Shown here piece by piece: positions 40,870 to 48,680 of a stretch of 63,204 bases of DNA. The notes under the pieces are model-generated. The model did no database searches. It saw only the letters and a program-made list of their open reading frames with translations, and was not told the DNA's origin. Both the position numbers and the translations under genes were made by a program. The stretch spans positions 1 through 63,204 of the forward strand of contig JABWBB010000010.1 in the NCBI GenBank assembly GCA_013360675.1. Reading direction: 5' to 3'. The DNA is from Phycisphaerales bacterium. Lineage in GTDB: Bacteria; Planctomycetota; Phycisphaerae; Phycisphaerales; UBA1924. Each line of letters opens with the position of its first letter. Within the stretch, counting starts at the first letter, position 1.

Positions 40870-42072
40870 ATGCCGGAAACACCCATGCATTCTCCCCGCG
40901 TCGCCGAGCGGCTTGTCCCGTTTGGCACATCGATCTTCGCCCAGATGACCCGCCTGGCGCAGCAGCACAACGCCGTCAACCTTGCGCAGGGCTTCCCCGA
41001 CTTTGACGGCCCCGGGCTGGCGCACAAGGCGGCAACGGACGCGCTGGCCGCGGGGCACTCGCAGTATTCGCGGATGATCGGGGTTCCCCCGCTCAACGAG
41101 GCGATCGCGGCGTCGTGGGCCTCACGCGGGCTGGGCACGATCGACCCCGAGCGTGAGATCACCGTGACCAGCGGTTGCTCCGAAGCGATCGTTTCGGTGT
41201 TGCTGGGGCTGTTTAACCCGGGCGACGAGATCGTCGTCTTCGAGCCGTATTTCGACTTCTACACCGCGTGCGCCGCGATGGCGGGACTCGTGCCTCGCTT
41301 TGTCACGCTGCACCCGCCCTCGCGAAAGGGGGACGGGTTTACATTCGATGCTGAAGCATTGAAGCGGGCGTTCACGCCCCGCACGAAGGCGATCTTCATC
41401 AACACGCCGCACAACCCCACAGGCAAGGTCTATTCACGCGAGGAACTGACGCTCATCGCGGGCCTTTGTCAGCGGCATGGCGTGATCGCGATCACCGATG
41501 AGGTGTACGAGCACCTGATCTACGACGACGCGCAGCCACACATCCAGATGCGTTCGCTCCCGGGGATGGAAGACAAGACGGTCACGCTGTCGAGCCTGGG
41601 CAAGACGTTCAGCCTGACGGGGTGGAAGATCGGCTGGGCGGTGGCGCCGGCGCACCTGAGCGCGGGGGTTCGGGCGGCGCACCAGTTTTTGACGTTCTGC
41701 GCTGCGACCCCGCTGCAGCACGCCGCCGCCGCGATCCTGCGTGAGCCGGGTGATTACACGCGCGGCATCGCATCGCTCATGGCGGGCAACCGCGATCGGC
41801 TGGGAGCCGCGCTCGAGCGGCTGGGGCTCACCGTGCACCGCTCGGACTCGACGTATTTCCTGATGGCCGACCACGGCGCGCTCGGATATGCCGACGATCG
41901 CGCGTTCTGCCGCCACCTGGCCGAGCACGTGGGCGTGGCGGCGATCCCGCCCAGCGTGTTTTATTCGGATCCGCGGCGCGGCCAATCCATGGCCCGCTTC
42001 GCCTTCTGCAAGCGGCGCGAGACGATCGACGAGGCGATTCGGCGGCTCGAACGACTCAAGCCCGCGAGGTAA
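40870..42072 (+). CDS. PLP-dependent aminotransferase, class I/II
   Basis: 400 residues. NLAQGFPDF and YSRMIGVPPLNEAIA near the N-terminus, FINTPHNPTGK (Asn182), AITDEVYE (Asp210), PLP-binding Lys245 in SSLGKTFSLTGWK and the C-terminal Arg region. The QGFPDF and TGWKIGW forms match the kynurenine/methionine aminotransferase branch (KAT/YbdL) rather than aspartate aminotransferase. Exact amino donor is inferred only. Confidence 0.88.
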   Translation: MPETPMHSPRVAERLVPFGTSIFAQMTRLAQQHNAVNLAQGFPDFDGPGLAHKAATDALAAGHSQYSRMIGVPPLNEAIAASWASRGLGTIDPEREITVTSGCSEAIVSVLLGLFNPGDEIVVFEPYFDFYTACAAMAGLVPRFVTLHPPSRKGDGFTFDAEALKRAFTPRTKAIFINTPHNPTGKVYSREELTLIAGLCQRHGVIAITDEVYEHLIYDDAQPHIQMRSLPGMEDKTVTLSSLGKTFSLTGWKIGWAVAPAHLSAGVRAAHQFLTFCAATPLQHAAAAILREPGDYTRGIASLMAGNRDRLGAALERLGLTVHRSDSTYFLMADHGALGYADDRAFCRHLAEHVGVAAIPPSVFYSDPRRGQSMARFAFCKRRETIDEAIRRLERLKPAR

Positions 42073-42110
42073 GACGCGGCATGGCGGGCTCTCGCTCGCC
42101 GCGGCCTTGG

Positions 42111-43157
42111 TTACGCCTTCAGCGAGGCCATGTCGATCACGAAGCGGTACTTGACGTCGCTGCGGAGCATGCGCTCGTAGGCCTCGTTGATCTGCTGCAT
42201 CCGGATGATCTCGATGTCGCAGACGATGCCATGCTTGCCGCAGAAATCGAGCATCTCCTGCGTCTCGGCGATGCCGCCGATGAGCGAGCCGGCGAGTTGA
42301 CGCCGGGGCATGAGCAGGCTCAGGGCGGTGACTTTCTGCGGGTTGGGGGGCGCGCCGACCATCACCAGGGTGGCGTCGAGTTTCAGCAGCGCGAGATAGG
42401 CGTCGAGGTTGTGATCCGCCGAGACGGTGTCGAGGATCATGTCGAAACTGCCCGCGTGGGCGGCCATCGCATCGGCATCGGTCGAAATGACGACCGTGTC
42501 GGCCCCCAGGCGCTTGCCGTCGGCGACCTTGCCCTTGGACGTGGTGAAGAGCACGGTTTCGGCGCCGAAGGCGCGGGCGAACTTGACGCCCATGTGCCCC
42601 AGTCCGCCCAGCCCCACCACGCCGACCTTGCGACCCTTGGCCGCCCCCCACTTCTTGAGCGGGGAATACGTCGTGATGCCCGCGCACAGCAGCGGCGCGG
42701 CCCGGGCGGGGTCGAGGTTCGAAGGCACCTTCAGCGTGTAGGCCTCATCGCAGACCACACGCTCGGAATAGCCGCCGAAGGTCATGCCGCCCGTGTGCTT
42801 GTCGGGCCCGTTGTACGTGAAGACCGGCCCGCCGGTGCAGAACTGCTCGAGCCCACGCGTGCAACTGGCGCAGGAGCGGCATGAGTCGACCAGGCAGCCC
42901 ACCGCCGCCAGATCACCCACGCGGAACTTCGTCACGCCCTTGCCCACGCGCGTCACCTTGCCCAGGATCTCGTGGCCCGGCACCACCGGGTAAGTCGTGA
43001 ACCCCCACTCGTTGCGGGCGAAGTGGATATCGCTGTGGCACACGCCGCAGAAGAGGATGTCGATCTCGACATCGGTGGGCGTGGGCTCGCGACGCTCGAT
43101 CGCGAATGGGGCCAGAGGGGCCGTGGCGGACTGGGCGGCGAAGGCACGGGTGGGCAT
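42111..43157 (-). CDS. Zinc-dependent NAD(P)H alcohol dehydrogenase, cinnamyl-alcohol type
   Basis: 348 residues of the medium-chain dehydrogenase family. Catalytic zinc: Cys40 in CGVCHSD and GHE at 61-63; structural zinc: Cys93, 96, 99 and 107 in DSCRSCASCTRGLEQFC. Cofactor motif GLGGLGHMGVKFARAFG. Closest in pattern to YjgB/AdhC-like enzymes that reduce aldehydes with NADPH. Confidence 0.92.
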   Translation of the reverse strand: MPTRAFAAQSATAPLAPFAIERREPTPTDVEIDILFCGVCHSDIHFARNEWGFTTYPVVPGHEILGKVTRVGKGVTKFRVGDLAAVGCLVDSCRSCASCTRGLEQFCTGGPVFTYNGPDKHTGGMTFGGYSERVVCDEAYTLKVPSNLDPARAAPLLCAGITTYSPLKKWGAAKGRKVGVVGLGGLGHMGVKFARAFGAETVLFTTSKGKVADGKRLGADTVVISTDADAMAAHAGSFDMILDTVSADHNLDAYLALLKLDATLVMVGAPPNPQKVTALSLLMPRRQLAGSLIGGIAETQEMLDFCGKHGIVCDIEIIRMQQINEAYERMLRSDVKYRFVIDMASLKA

Positions 43158-43322
43158 GGGATCTCACTCAGTGATGCAGATGACAGAACGGGTGACCACG
43201 GTGAAGCATACCCCGTATCCAAATTCTGCGCCCCTTGCTCCGCCAATCTGTGGTCGCATTTGAGTAGACTCTCTCGACATCGCGGCGACAGGCCGCGCGT
43301 GATCTGCCCAGGAGTCTTGCGC

Positions 43323-43727
43323 ATGTCGAAAGAGAATGTCGAACTCATCCGTGGCATGTACGACGCGTTTGCCAAAGGAGACGTGGGCGGCGTGCTCGGG
43401 CGCATGAGCCCGAAGATGGTCTGGATCGAGGCCGAGAACAACCCCTACGCCGACGGCAACCCTTACCTCGGGCCCGACGCCGTGGCCCAAGGGATCTTCG
43501 CCCGCTGCGTGGGCGAGTGGGACGGCTTTGGCGTCCACGTGGGCGAGATCCTCGACGCCGGTGACACGATCGTCATGCTCGGGCGCTACACCGGCACGAA
43601 CAAGAAGACGGGCCGTTCGCAGAACTGCCAGGTCGTGCACGTGTGGCGGATCGCCGACGGCAAGGCGGTCGGTTTTCAGCAGTACGTCGATACGCTGCAG
43701 TTTGCACGGGCGATGGGGCTGGCGTAG
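43323..43727 (+). CDS. SnoaL-like/NTF2-fold protein
   Basis: 134 residues: ENVELIRGMYDAFAKGDV, LGRMSPKMVWIEAENNPY and VVHVWRIADGKAVGFQQYVDT are the hallmarks of the SnoaL_2/ketosteroid-isomerase-like group. Such small alpha+beta cones bind or isomerise lipophilic molecules; the ligand here is unknown. The frame is open well upstream, but the ATG at 43323 is where homology-like sequence begins. Confidence 0.82.
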   Translation: MSKENVELIRGMYDAFAKGDVGGVLGRMSPKMVWIEAENNPYADGNPYLGPDAVAQGIFARCVGEWDGFGVHVGEILDAGDTIVMLGRYTGTNKKTGRSQNCQVVHVWRIADGKAVGFQQYVDTLQFARAMGLA

Positions 43728-43765
43728 TCCCCCTCAGTCTCGAATGATGCGAGAACGCGCTGCGT

Positions 43766-44173
43766 CTATCGCCCGTGGGCGATGACGTACCACCAGTTCA
43801 ACACCAGCACCATCAGGAACAGAACAAGCCACCGGCTACTGCTCGGACGGCGAACCTGACGCATCGTGAAACGGCGGCGCCATAGCCAAACGACGATCAG
43901 CAACGGACTCGCAAGCAGGAAAAAGGCAACCAGGGGGTTCATCGCAAAAGCGTCCGTGATATCGCCCTTGGCCAAGAGGGCCGCGGTGCGTGTCCCGCCG
44001 CAGGTGGCGCAGGGATACCCGGTCACCCGCTTGAACATACAGGTGGGGATCTCATGCCCGGTCGATCGCCCAACTACGTAGGCAAACACGACGGCGGACA
44101 GCCAGAGCGCCAGCGCGAGCGCCGGAAAGCCGTAGATGGCCAACCACTGTCGGACGCGCCCGCCGCCCGTCAC
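43766..44173 (-). CDS. DUF2752 membrane protein
   Basis: 135 residues, GTG start that overlaps the previous stop codon (GTGA). Three hydrophobic helices and the DUF2752 signature CATCGGTRTAALLAKGD with NPL at the start of the next helix. Function unknown; the family is common near DUF4190-type proteins in Planctomycetes, and here the two are translationally coupled. Confidence 0.75.
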   Translation of the reverse strand: MTGGGRVRQWLAIYGFPALALALWLSAVVFAYVVGRSTGHEIPTCMFKRVTGYPCATCGGTRTAALLAKGDITDAFAMNPLVAFFLLASPLLIVVWLWRRRFTMRQVRRPSSSRWLVLFLMVLVLNWWYVIAHGR

Positions 44174-44493
44174 GGGCTTCCCGCGGCTCCCGCAGCAGCG
44201 CCCAGGCCGATGATCACAACCAGCACCAGCCAGATGCCCACGGCGACAATATTGAGGATGACCGAGATCATCCCGCAGATCTTGCCCGCCTGTGTCAGGC
44301 CGCGCCCGGTTTGGTCCATGCGGCCCGCGTCCATCTCGCGCAGGTCGGCGTTGCCCATGACCCAGGCGATGATGCCGCAGATCACGCATAAGACCAATCC
44401 CAGGATCCCCAGGACCAAGATCATGGTGCCCCGGTGCGGACGCATCCCCACTCCGGGGTGCATTGGCGGTGTTCCCATTGGCATCTGGCTCAT
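44170..44493 (-). CDS. DUF4190-like membrane protein
   Basis: 107 residues, two hydrophobic helices separated by the conserved loop WVMGNADLREMDAGRMD and GRGLTQAGKICG. The Met/Pro-rich N-terminus (MSQMPMGTPPMHPG) is cytosolic. The ATG has AAGGGG upstream. A close paralogue lies at 44583. Confidence 0.75.
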   Translation of the reverse strand: MSQMPMGTPPMHPGVGMRPHRGTMILVLGILGLVLCVICGIIAWVMGNADLREMDAGRMDQTGRGLTQAGKICGMISVILNIVAVGIWLVLVVIIGLGAAAGAAGSP

Positions 44494-44582
44494 GTTCGCC
44501 CCTTGAGTTCCCTCGCCACGGCGTAGGTTGCCCCCCAACTTACTCGAATCTGTGCTTCCGTGTCAAAGGGATATCCGGGGTC

Positions 44583-44879
44583 TCAACTCGCGACGGCAAC
44601 CACGAACCAGACAGACCAAATGACCATGGCGATGCATCCCAAGAAGCTGGCGACCATGCCGCAGATCTTGCCCCCCCGGGTCAGGTCACGCCCCGCGGCG
44701 TCCATGCGCCCCGCGTCCATCTCGCGTAGATCGCTGTTGGCCATGACCCAGGCGACGATTCCGATGATGAAGCAGACCGTGAGCCCCAGGATCCCGAGGA
44801 CCAGGATGGTCACGCCGCGATGGGGCTGCATCAGACTCGTTCTCAGGTGCGGCGGGAGATCCGTTGGAAACTGGCTCAT
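44583..44879 (-). CDS. DUF4190-like membrane protein, paralogue
   Basis: 98 residues with the same layout as the neighbour at 44170: AWVMANSDLREMDAGRMD between two hydrophobic helices, then GRDLTRGGKICGM. The shared loop is almost identical, so this is a tandem duplication. The ATG has GAGGTGA upstream. Confidence 0.75.
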   Translation of the reverse strand: MSQFPTDLPPHLRTSLMQPHRGVTILVLGILGLTVCFIIGIVAWVMANSDLREMDAGRMDAAGRDLTRGGKICGMVASFLGCIAMVIWSVWFVVAVAS

Positions 44880-44980
44880 GTTCACCTCGCTTGGGTGATC
44901 GGAGTTCCTGCGGCGCAGGCCTGTTCACTCTATCATCGCACGGCGGGCGATGTATCAATCTCGTGTCAGGCATCTGCACC

Positions 44981-46273
44981 ATGCCCCCAACCTTCTCCCA
45001 GCACTCTGCCCATTTCGACGCCATTCGCCGAGCGATCCTCACGGCGGCCGATCCCCATGCCGCGGTCGAACGCGCATGGCCAGGCATCGATCTCGCGCAA
45101 ACACGACTGATTGCCTTTGGTAAGGCCTCGGTTCCGATGGCCATCGCCGCAGTGGATCTGCTCGGCGCGCGGCTCGCCGTGGGAGTGGTGGTCGCCCCGC
45201 CTGAACTGGCGACCGATCCATCGCTGTCGGCCCATGGGCTTGAGGTATTCGCCGCCGATCACCCGCTGCCCACGCCCCGCAACATCGTCGCCGCACAGCA
45301 CGTGCGGCAGATGGCACGTTTATGCCCGGCGGATCAGGATCTGCTGCTGCTGGTCTCGGGCGGCGGTTCGGCGCACCTGACGCTTCCCGCGCCGCCGCTT
45401 TCGCTCGATGACCTGGCCGATGTGACCAACCGCCTGCAACGAGCGGGCGCGACGATCCACGAACTCAACACGGTGCGCAAGCACAGCGAGCAACTCAAGG
45501 GCGGGCGGCTCGCCGCGATGTCGCCCGCGCGTCGTGTCATCGCGTTGATCCTGTCGGACGTGGTGGGCGACCCCCTCGACGTGATCGCCTCGGGCCCGAG
45601 CGTCGCCGACCCCACCACTTTCGCGGACGCTTTGGACGTGCTGACTCGCCACGGCGTGGATGCGCCCGCGGTGCGTGCGTTTCTCGAGGCGGGCGCTCGG
45701 GGCGATCACCCCGAAACACCCAAGCCCGGCGACCCAGCGCTCGCCCGCTCACACACGCACATCATCGCGAGCAACACCACTGCTCTGGATGCCGCCGCTG
45801 CCTGCGTGCGGAGCCTGGGCGTGCGCGTGCATCGCATCGCATCGGGCGTTGAAGGGGAGGCCCGCGCCATCGGTGAACGACTCGCCGACGAGATCGCCTC
45901 CATTGCTCATGACCAGCGACCCGCGGCGATTGTGCTGGGCGGTGAACCCACCGTTAATGTCGGGGCGGCCAAGGGTCGGGGCGGCCCCAGCCAGGAACTC
46001 GCGCTGGCCGCGGCGTGTCGCCTGCCCCCGAATGCCCGTGTGACGATCATGGCCTTCTCGACCGATGGGCGCGACGGGCCCACCGACGCGGCGGGCGCGG
46101 TTGTTGCGGCCGACACGCTCGCGCGAGCACGGGCGCGTGGGCATGATCCCGAGCGGGCCTTGGCCTCTCACGACAGCCACGCGCTGCTCGACGCCGCCGG
46201 CGCGTTGATCCGCACAGGCCCGACGGGGACAAACGTGAACCACGTGGTGTGCGCGATCGCCTATGCCCAATGA
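44981..46273 (+). CDS. Glycerate 2-kinase (DUF4147/MOFRL family)
   Basis: Phosphorylates D-glycerate to 2-phosphoglycerate. 430 residues: FGKASVPMAIAAVDLL near the N-terminus, LLLVSGGGSAHLTLP, ELNTVRKHSEQLKGG (substrate lysine region), LSDVVGDPLDVIASGP and the C-terminal MOFRL domain with GGPSQELALA and TDGRDGPTDAAGAVV. It ends at a strong bidirectional terminator. Confidence 0.9.
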   Translation: MPPTFSQHSAHFDAIRRAILTAADPHAAVERAWPGIDLAQTRLIAFGKASVPMAIAAVDLLGARLAVGVVVAPPELATDPSLSAHGLEVFAADHPLPTPRNIVAAQHVRQMARLCPADQDLLLLVSGGGSAHLTLPAPPLSLDDLADVTNRLQRAGATIHELNTVRKHSEQLKGGRLAAMSPARRVIALILSDVVGDPLDVIASGPSVADPTTFADALDVLTRHGVDAPAVRAFLEAGARGDHPETPKPGDPALARSHTHIIASNTTALDAAAACVRSLGVRVHRIASGVEGEARAIGERLADEIASIAHDQRPAAIVLGGEPTVNVGAAKGRGGPSQELALAAACRLPPNARVTIMAFSTDGRDGPTDAAGAVVAADTLARARARGHDPERALASHDSHALLDAAGALIRTGPTGTNVNHVVCAIAYAQ

Positions 46274-46302
46274 AAAAGGCCCTCGCGCGTGGCGAGGGCC
46301 TT
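46273..46302. terminator. Bidirectional Rho-independent terminator
   Basis: AAGGCCCTCGC and GCGAGGGCCTT form a perfect 11-bp stem with a 5-base loop. Five A precede it, so the minus strand has a T5 tract. It separates the convergent kinase and Cys-repeat genes. Confidence 0.85.
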
Positions 46303-46329
46303 GGTTTCATTCACATCACTTCGAGTGGA

Positions 46330-48453
46330 TTAGTTGTTGCAGACGCCCTTGGTGTCGCACGAGGTGCCGTCACCACGGTAGACGCCGTTGGCGCGGGCGC
46401 ACATCTCGCGAGTGGTTATGACGCAACGGACAGCGTCGCCGGCGCGGACGCAGCAGGCGCCCCTCGCCGGGGGCGGGGGAGGCGTGCAGACGTCCTTGGC
46501 ATCGCAACCGGTGCCAGCGCCACGCCAGATGCCGTTGTGTTCACGGCAGGCGGCCTGGGTCGCGGTCACGCACTGAACCCCGCCGCTGGCGGAACGAACG
46601 CAGCACGCGCCGGTGGGCTGGGGGCAGGGGGTGTCGGCGCAGGCGGAGCCGTCGCCGCGATAGCGACCGCCGGCCCGCTCACACTCGGCGGCGGGAACGA
46701 TGACGCAGGCCCCGTTGGGCATACAGCAGGCGCCGCGAGCCGCGGGAGGCGTGCAGGTGTTGTCGCCGCAGGTACTGTTGGGCCCACGCCACTGGCCGTT
46801 GTGTTCACGGCAGGCGGCCTCGGTGGCCATGATGCACTGGACGCCGCCGGCGGCGGTCCGTACGCAGCAGGCCCCGCGGGGCTGCTCGCAGCGGACGGCG
46901 TCGCAGTTGGTGCCCGGGCCGCGGAAGTGGCCGCGGTGCTGAGCGCAGTCGGCCTGCGTCATGCTGACACAGGTGCCGTTGGGCAGGCAGCAGGCGCCGG
47001 TGGGAGACCCGCACACCGTGCCGGTGCAGGCGGTGCCGTTCCCGCGGTAGCGACCGCCCTCTTTCTCGCAGGCGTCACGCGTGGCGATCACGCAGATGAC
47101 CCGGCCGTCGCGCTGCAGGCAGCAGGCGCCACGGGCCGGAGGACAGGGCACATTGCAGGCGGAGTTGTCGCCGCGGTAGTGACCACCGCGTTCACGGCAG
47201 CCATCGGCCGTCAGGACCACGCACTCGCCGTTGGGCAGACAGCAAGCGCCCCGCGCCGGAGCGCAGGTGGTGTTGCTGCAAGGAGTGCCCACGCCGCGCC
47301 ACTGGCCATTGCGTTCACGACAGGCGGCCTCGGTGACGGTGATGCAGGCGATGCCGTCCGCGTCGGTGCGAACGCAGCAGGCGCCGACAGGCTGGGGGCA
47401 GGCGAGCGAGGAGCACGCGGTGCCGTCACCACGATAGTGCCCGCCGCCCTGCTGGCACTGGGCCGCGGTGGCGGTGACGCAGACGCCGTTGGGCATGCAG
47501 CAGGCGCCCGTGGCCGGGGGCGGGGGCGCGCAGGTGGTGTTGGAGCAGGGGGTCCCGTTGCCGCGGTACTGGCCGTTGCGCTCGGCGCACTGGGCCTGGG
47601 TCAACTGGAGGCACTGGATGCCGGCGGCGCTGGCGATGCAGCAGGCCCCGGTGGGTGCGGGCGTGGGGCAGGTGGTCACGGCACAGCGAACTCCATCGCC
47701 GCGATACGAACCATTCTGAGATTCACACTGAGCGCGGGTGACTTCCACGCAGACGATCGCGCCCGAGGCGTTGCGCACGCAGCACGCACCGGTGGTCGGC
47801 GGTGCGCAGGTGACGCTGCTGCAGGGAACGCCGTTGCCACGGTACTGCCCATTCTGGGCGGCGCACTGGGTCTCGGTGGTCTGGACACAGAACGTGCCAT
47901 TCGGCGTCGTGACGCAGCAGGCGCCTGTTACGGGCGGCGGTGCACAGATGTTGCTGGAGCAGGTCGTGCCGTTGCCGCGATACTGACCGTTGCGCTCGGC
48001 GCACTGAGCTTCGGTGATCACGGTGCAGGTGATCGCGCCGGCGGCCTGGATGCAGCAGGCGCCCGTGGGAGGCGGGGGCGGGGCGCACAGCGTGAATGAG
48101 CACTGCACGCCGTTACCACGGTAGTGCCCATTGCGCTCGGCGCACTGGGCCTGGGTCAGCATGAAGCACTGAATGCCGGCGGCGCTGGCGACACAGCACG
48201 CGCCCGTGGGCGTCGGAGTCGGGGCGCACACCGTCGATGAGCAGGCTACGCCCGCCCCACGGAACACCCCGCCACGCTCGGCGCACCCGGCCTGCGTCAG
48301 CATGACGCACGAGACACCATTGGGCGTGGTGATGCAGCACGCGCCCGCGCCATCCTGGGCGCTGGCCACGCTGGGTGTGGTCATGGCAACAACCACAGCG
48401 GCCACACACGTCATGGCCCGCAGCGCGAGCCGTCGACACTCTGTCATGAACAT
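46330..48453 (-). CDS. Secreted protein of 15 six-cysteine GACC repeats
   Basis: 707 residues from an ATG with GGGAGA six bases upstream. Signal peptide ending SVASAQ, then 15 tandem units of about 40-48 residues. Each begins GACC, has one Cys about eight residues later, one before an (N/G)G-x-(Y/W/F)RG motif, and two near the end: six cysteines per unit and about 90 in total. Units are joined by Pro/Thr linkers. From unit 7 a shorter form (CCLPNG or CCMPNG) alternates with longer ones. No catalytic domain is seen. Paired cysteines imply an extracellular, disulfide-rich, stiff rod. The disulfide-forming VKOR-DsbA gene is divergent and 227 bp away. Family function unknown. Confidence 0.82.
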   Translation of the reverse strand: MFMTECRRLALRAMTCVAAVVVAMTTPSVASAQDGAGACCITTPNGVSCVMLTQAGCAERGGVFRGAGVACSSTVCAPTPTPTGACCVASAAGIQCFMLTQAQCAERNGHYRGNGVQCSFTLCAPPPPPTGACCIQAAGAITCTVITEAQCAERNGQYRGNGTTCSSNICAPPPVTGACCVTTPNGTFCVQTTETQCAAQNGQYRGNGVPCSSVTCAPPTTGACCVRNASGAIVCVEVTRAQCESQNGSYRGDGVRCAVTTCPTPAPTGACCIASAAGIQCLQLTQAQCAERNGQYRGNGTPCSNTTCAPPPPATGACCMPNGVCVTATAAQCQQGGGHYRGDGTACSSLACPQPVGACCVRTDADGIACITVTEAACRERNGQWRGVGTPCSNTTCAPARGACCLPNGECVVLTADGCRERGGHYRGDNSACNVPCPPARGACCLQRDGRVICVIATRDACEKEGGRYRGNGTACTGTVCGSPTGACCLPNGTCVSMTQADCAQHRGHFRGPGTNCDAVRCEQPRGACCVRTAAGGVQCIMATEAACREHNGQWRGPNSTCGDNTCTPPAARGACCMPNGACVIVPAAECERAGGRYRGDGSACADTPCPQPTGACCVRSASGGVQCVTATQAACREHNGIWRGAGTGCDAKDVCTPPPPPARGACCVRAGDAVRCVITTREMCARANGVYRGDGTSCDTKGVCNN

Positions 48454-48680
48454 GTTCGTATCTCCCACATAACGACCGCCCACGAAGAACGGTTTGGAAC
48501 ACCCCTCCAAGGGGCCTCCGCAGCCCCCAGTCTGACAAGGTCCAACGCCCGATACAACCCCCGATTGCACGTCCTCTGACATTTGAGTGAAACGGGGCAT
48601 GTATTCAAGAATCCGAGCGCACCTCGGCGCTCCCCCGCAAGCCCGCGCCGACTCTCGCGTTCCGCCGCTACCCTCAACCC

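Noticed and set aside
46249..48099. 616-codon plus-strand Gly/Ala-rich open frame with repeats
   Set aside because: It mirrors the Cys-repeat gene on the other strand. The repeats follow from that gene's units, and the true frame has a signal peptide and a ribosome site.
46400..48350. CRISPR-like array
   Set aside because: Periodic similarity exists but it is coding (15 protein repeats), with variable unit length and no identical direct repeats or unique spacers.
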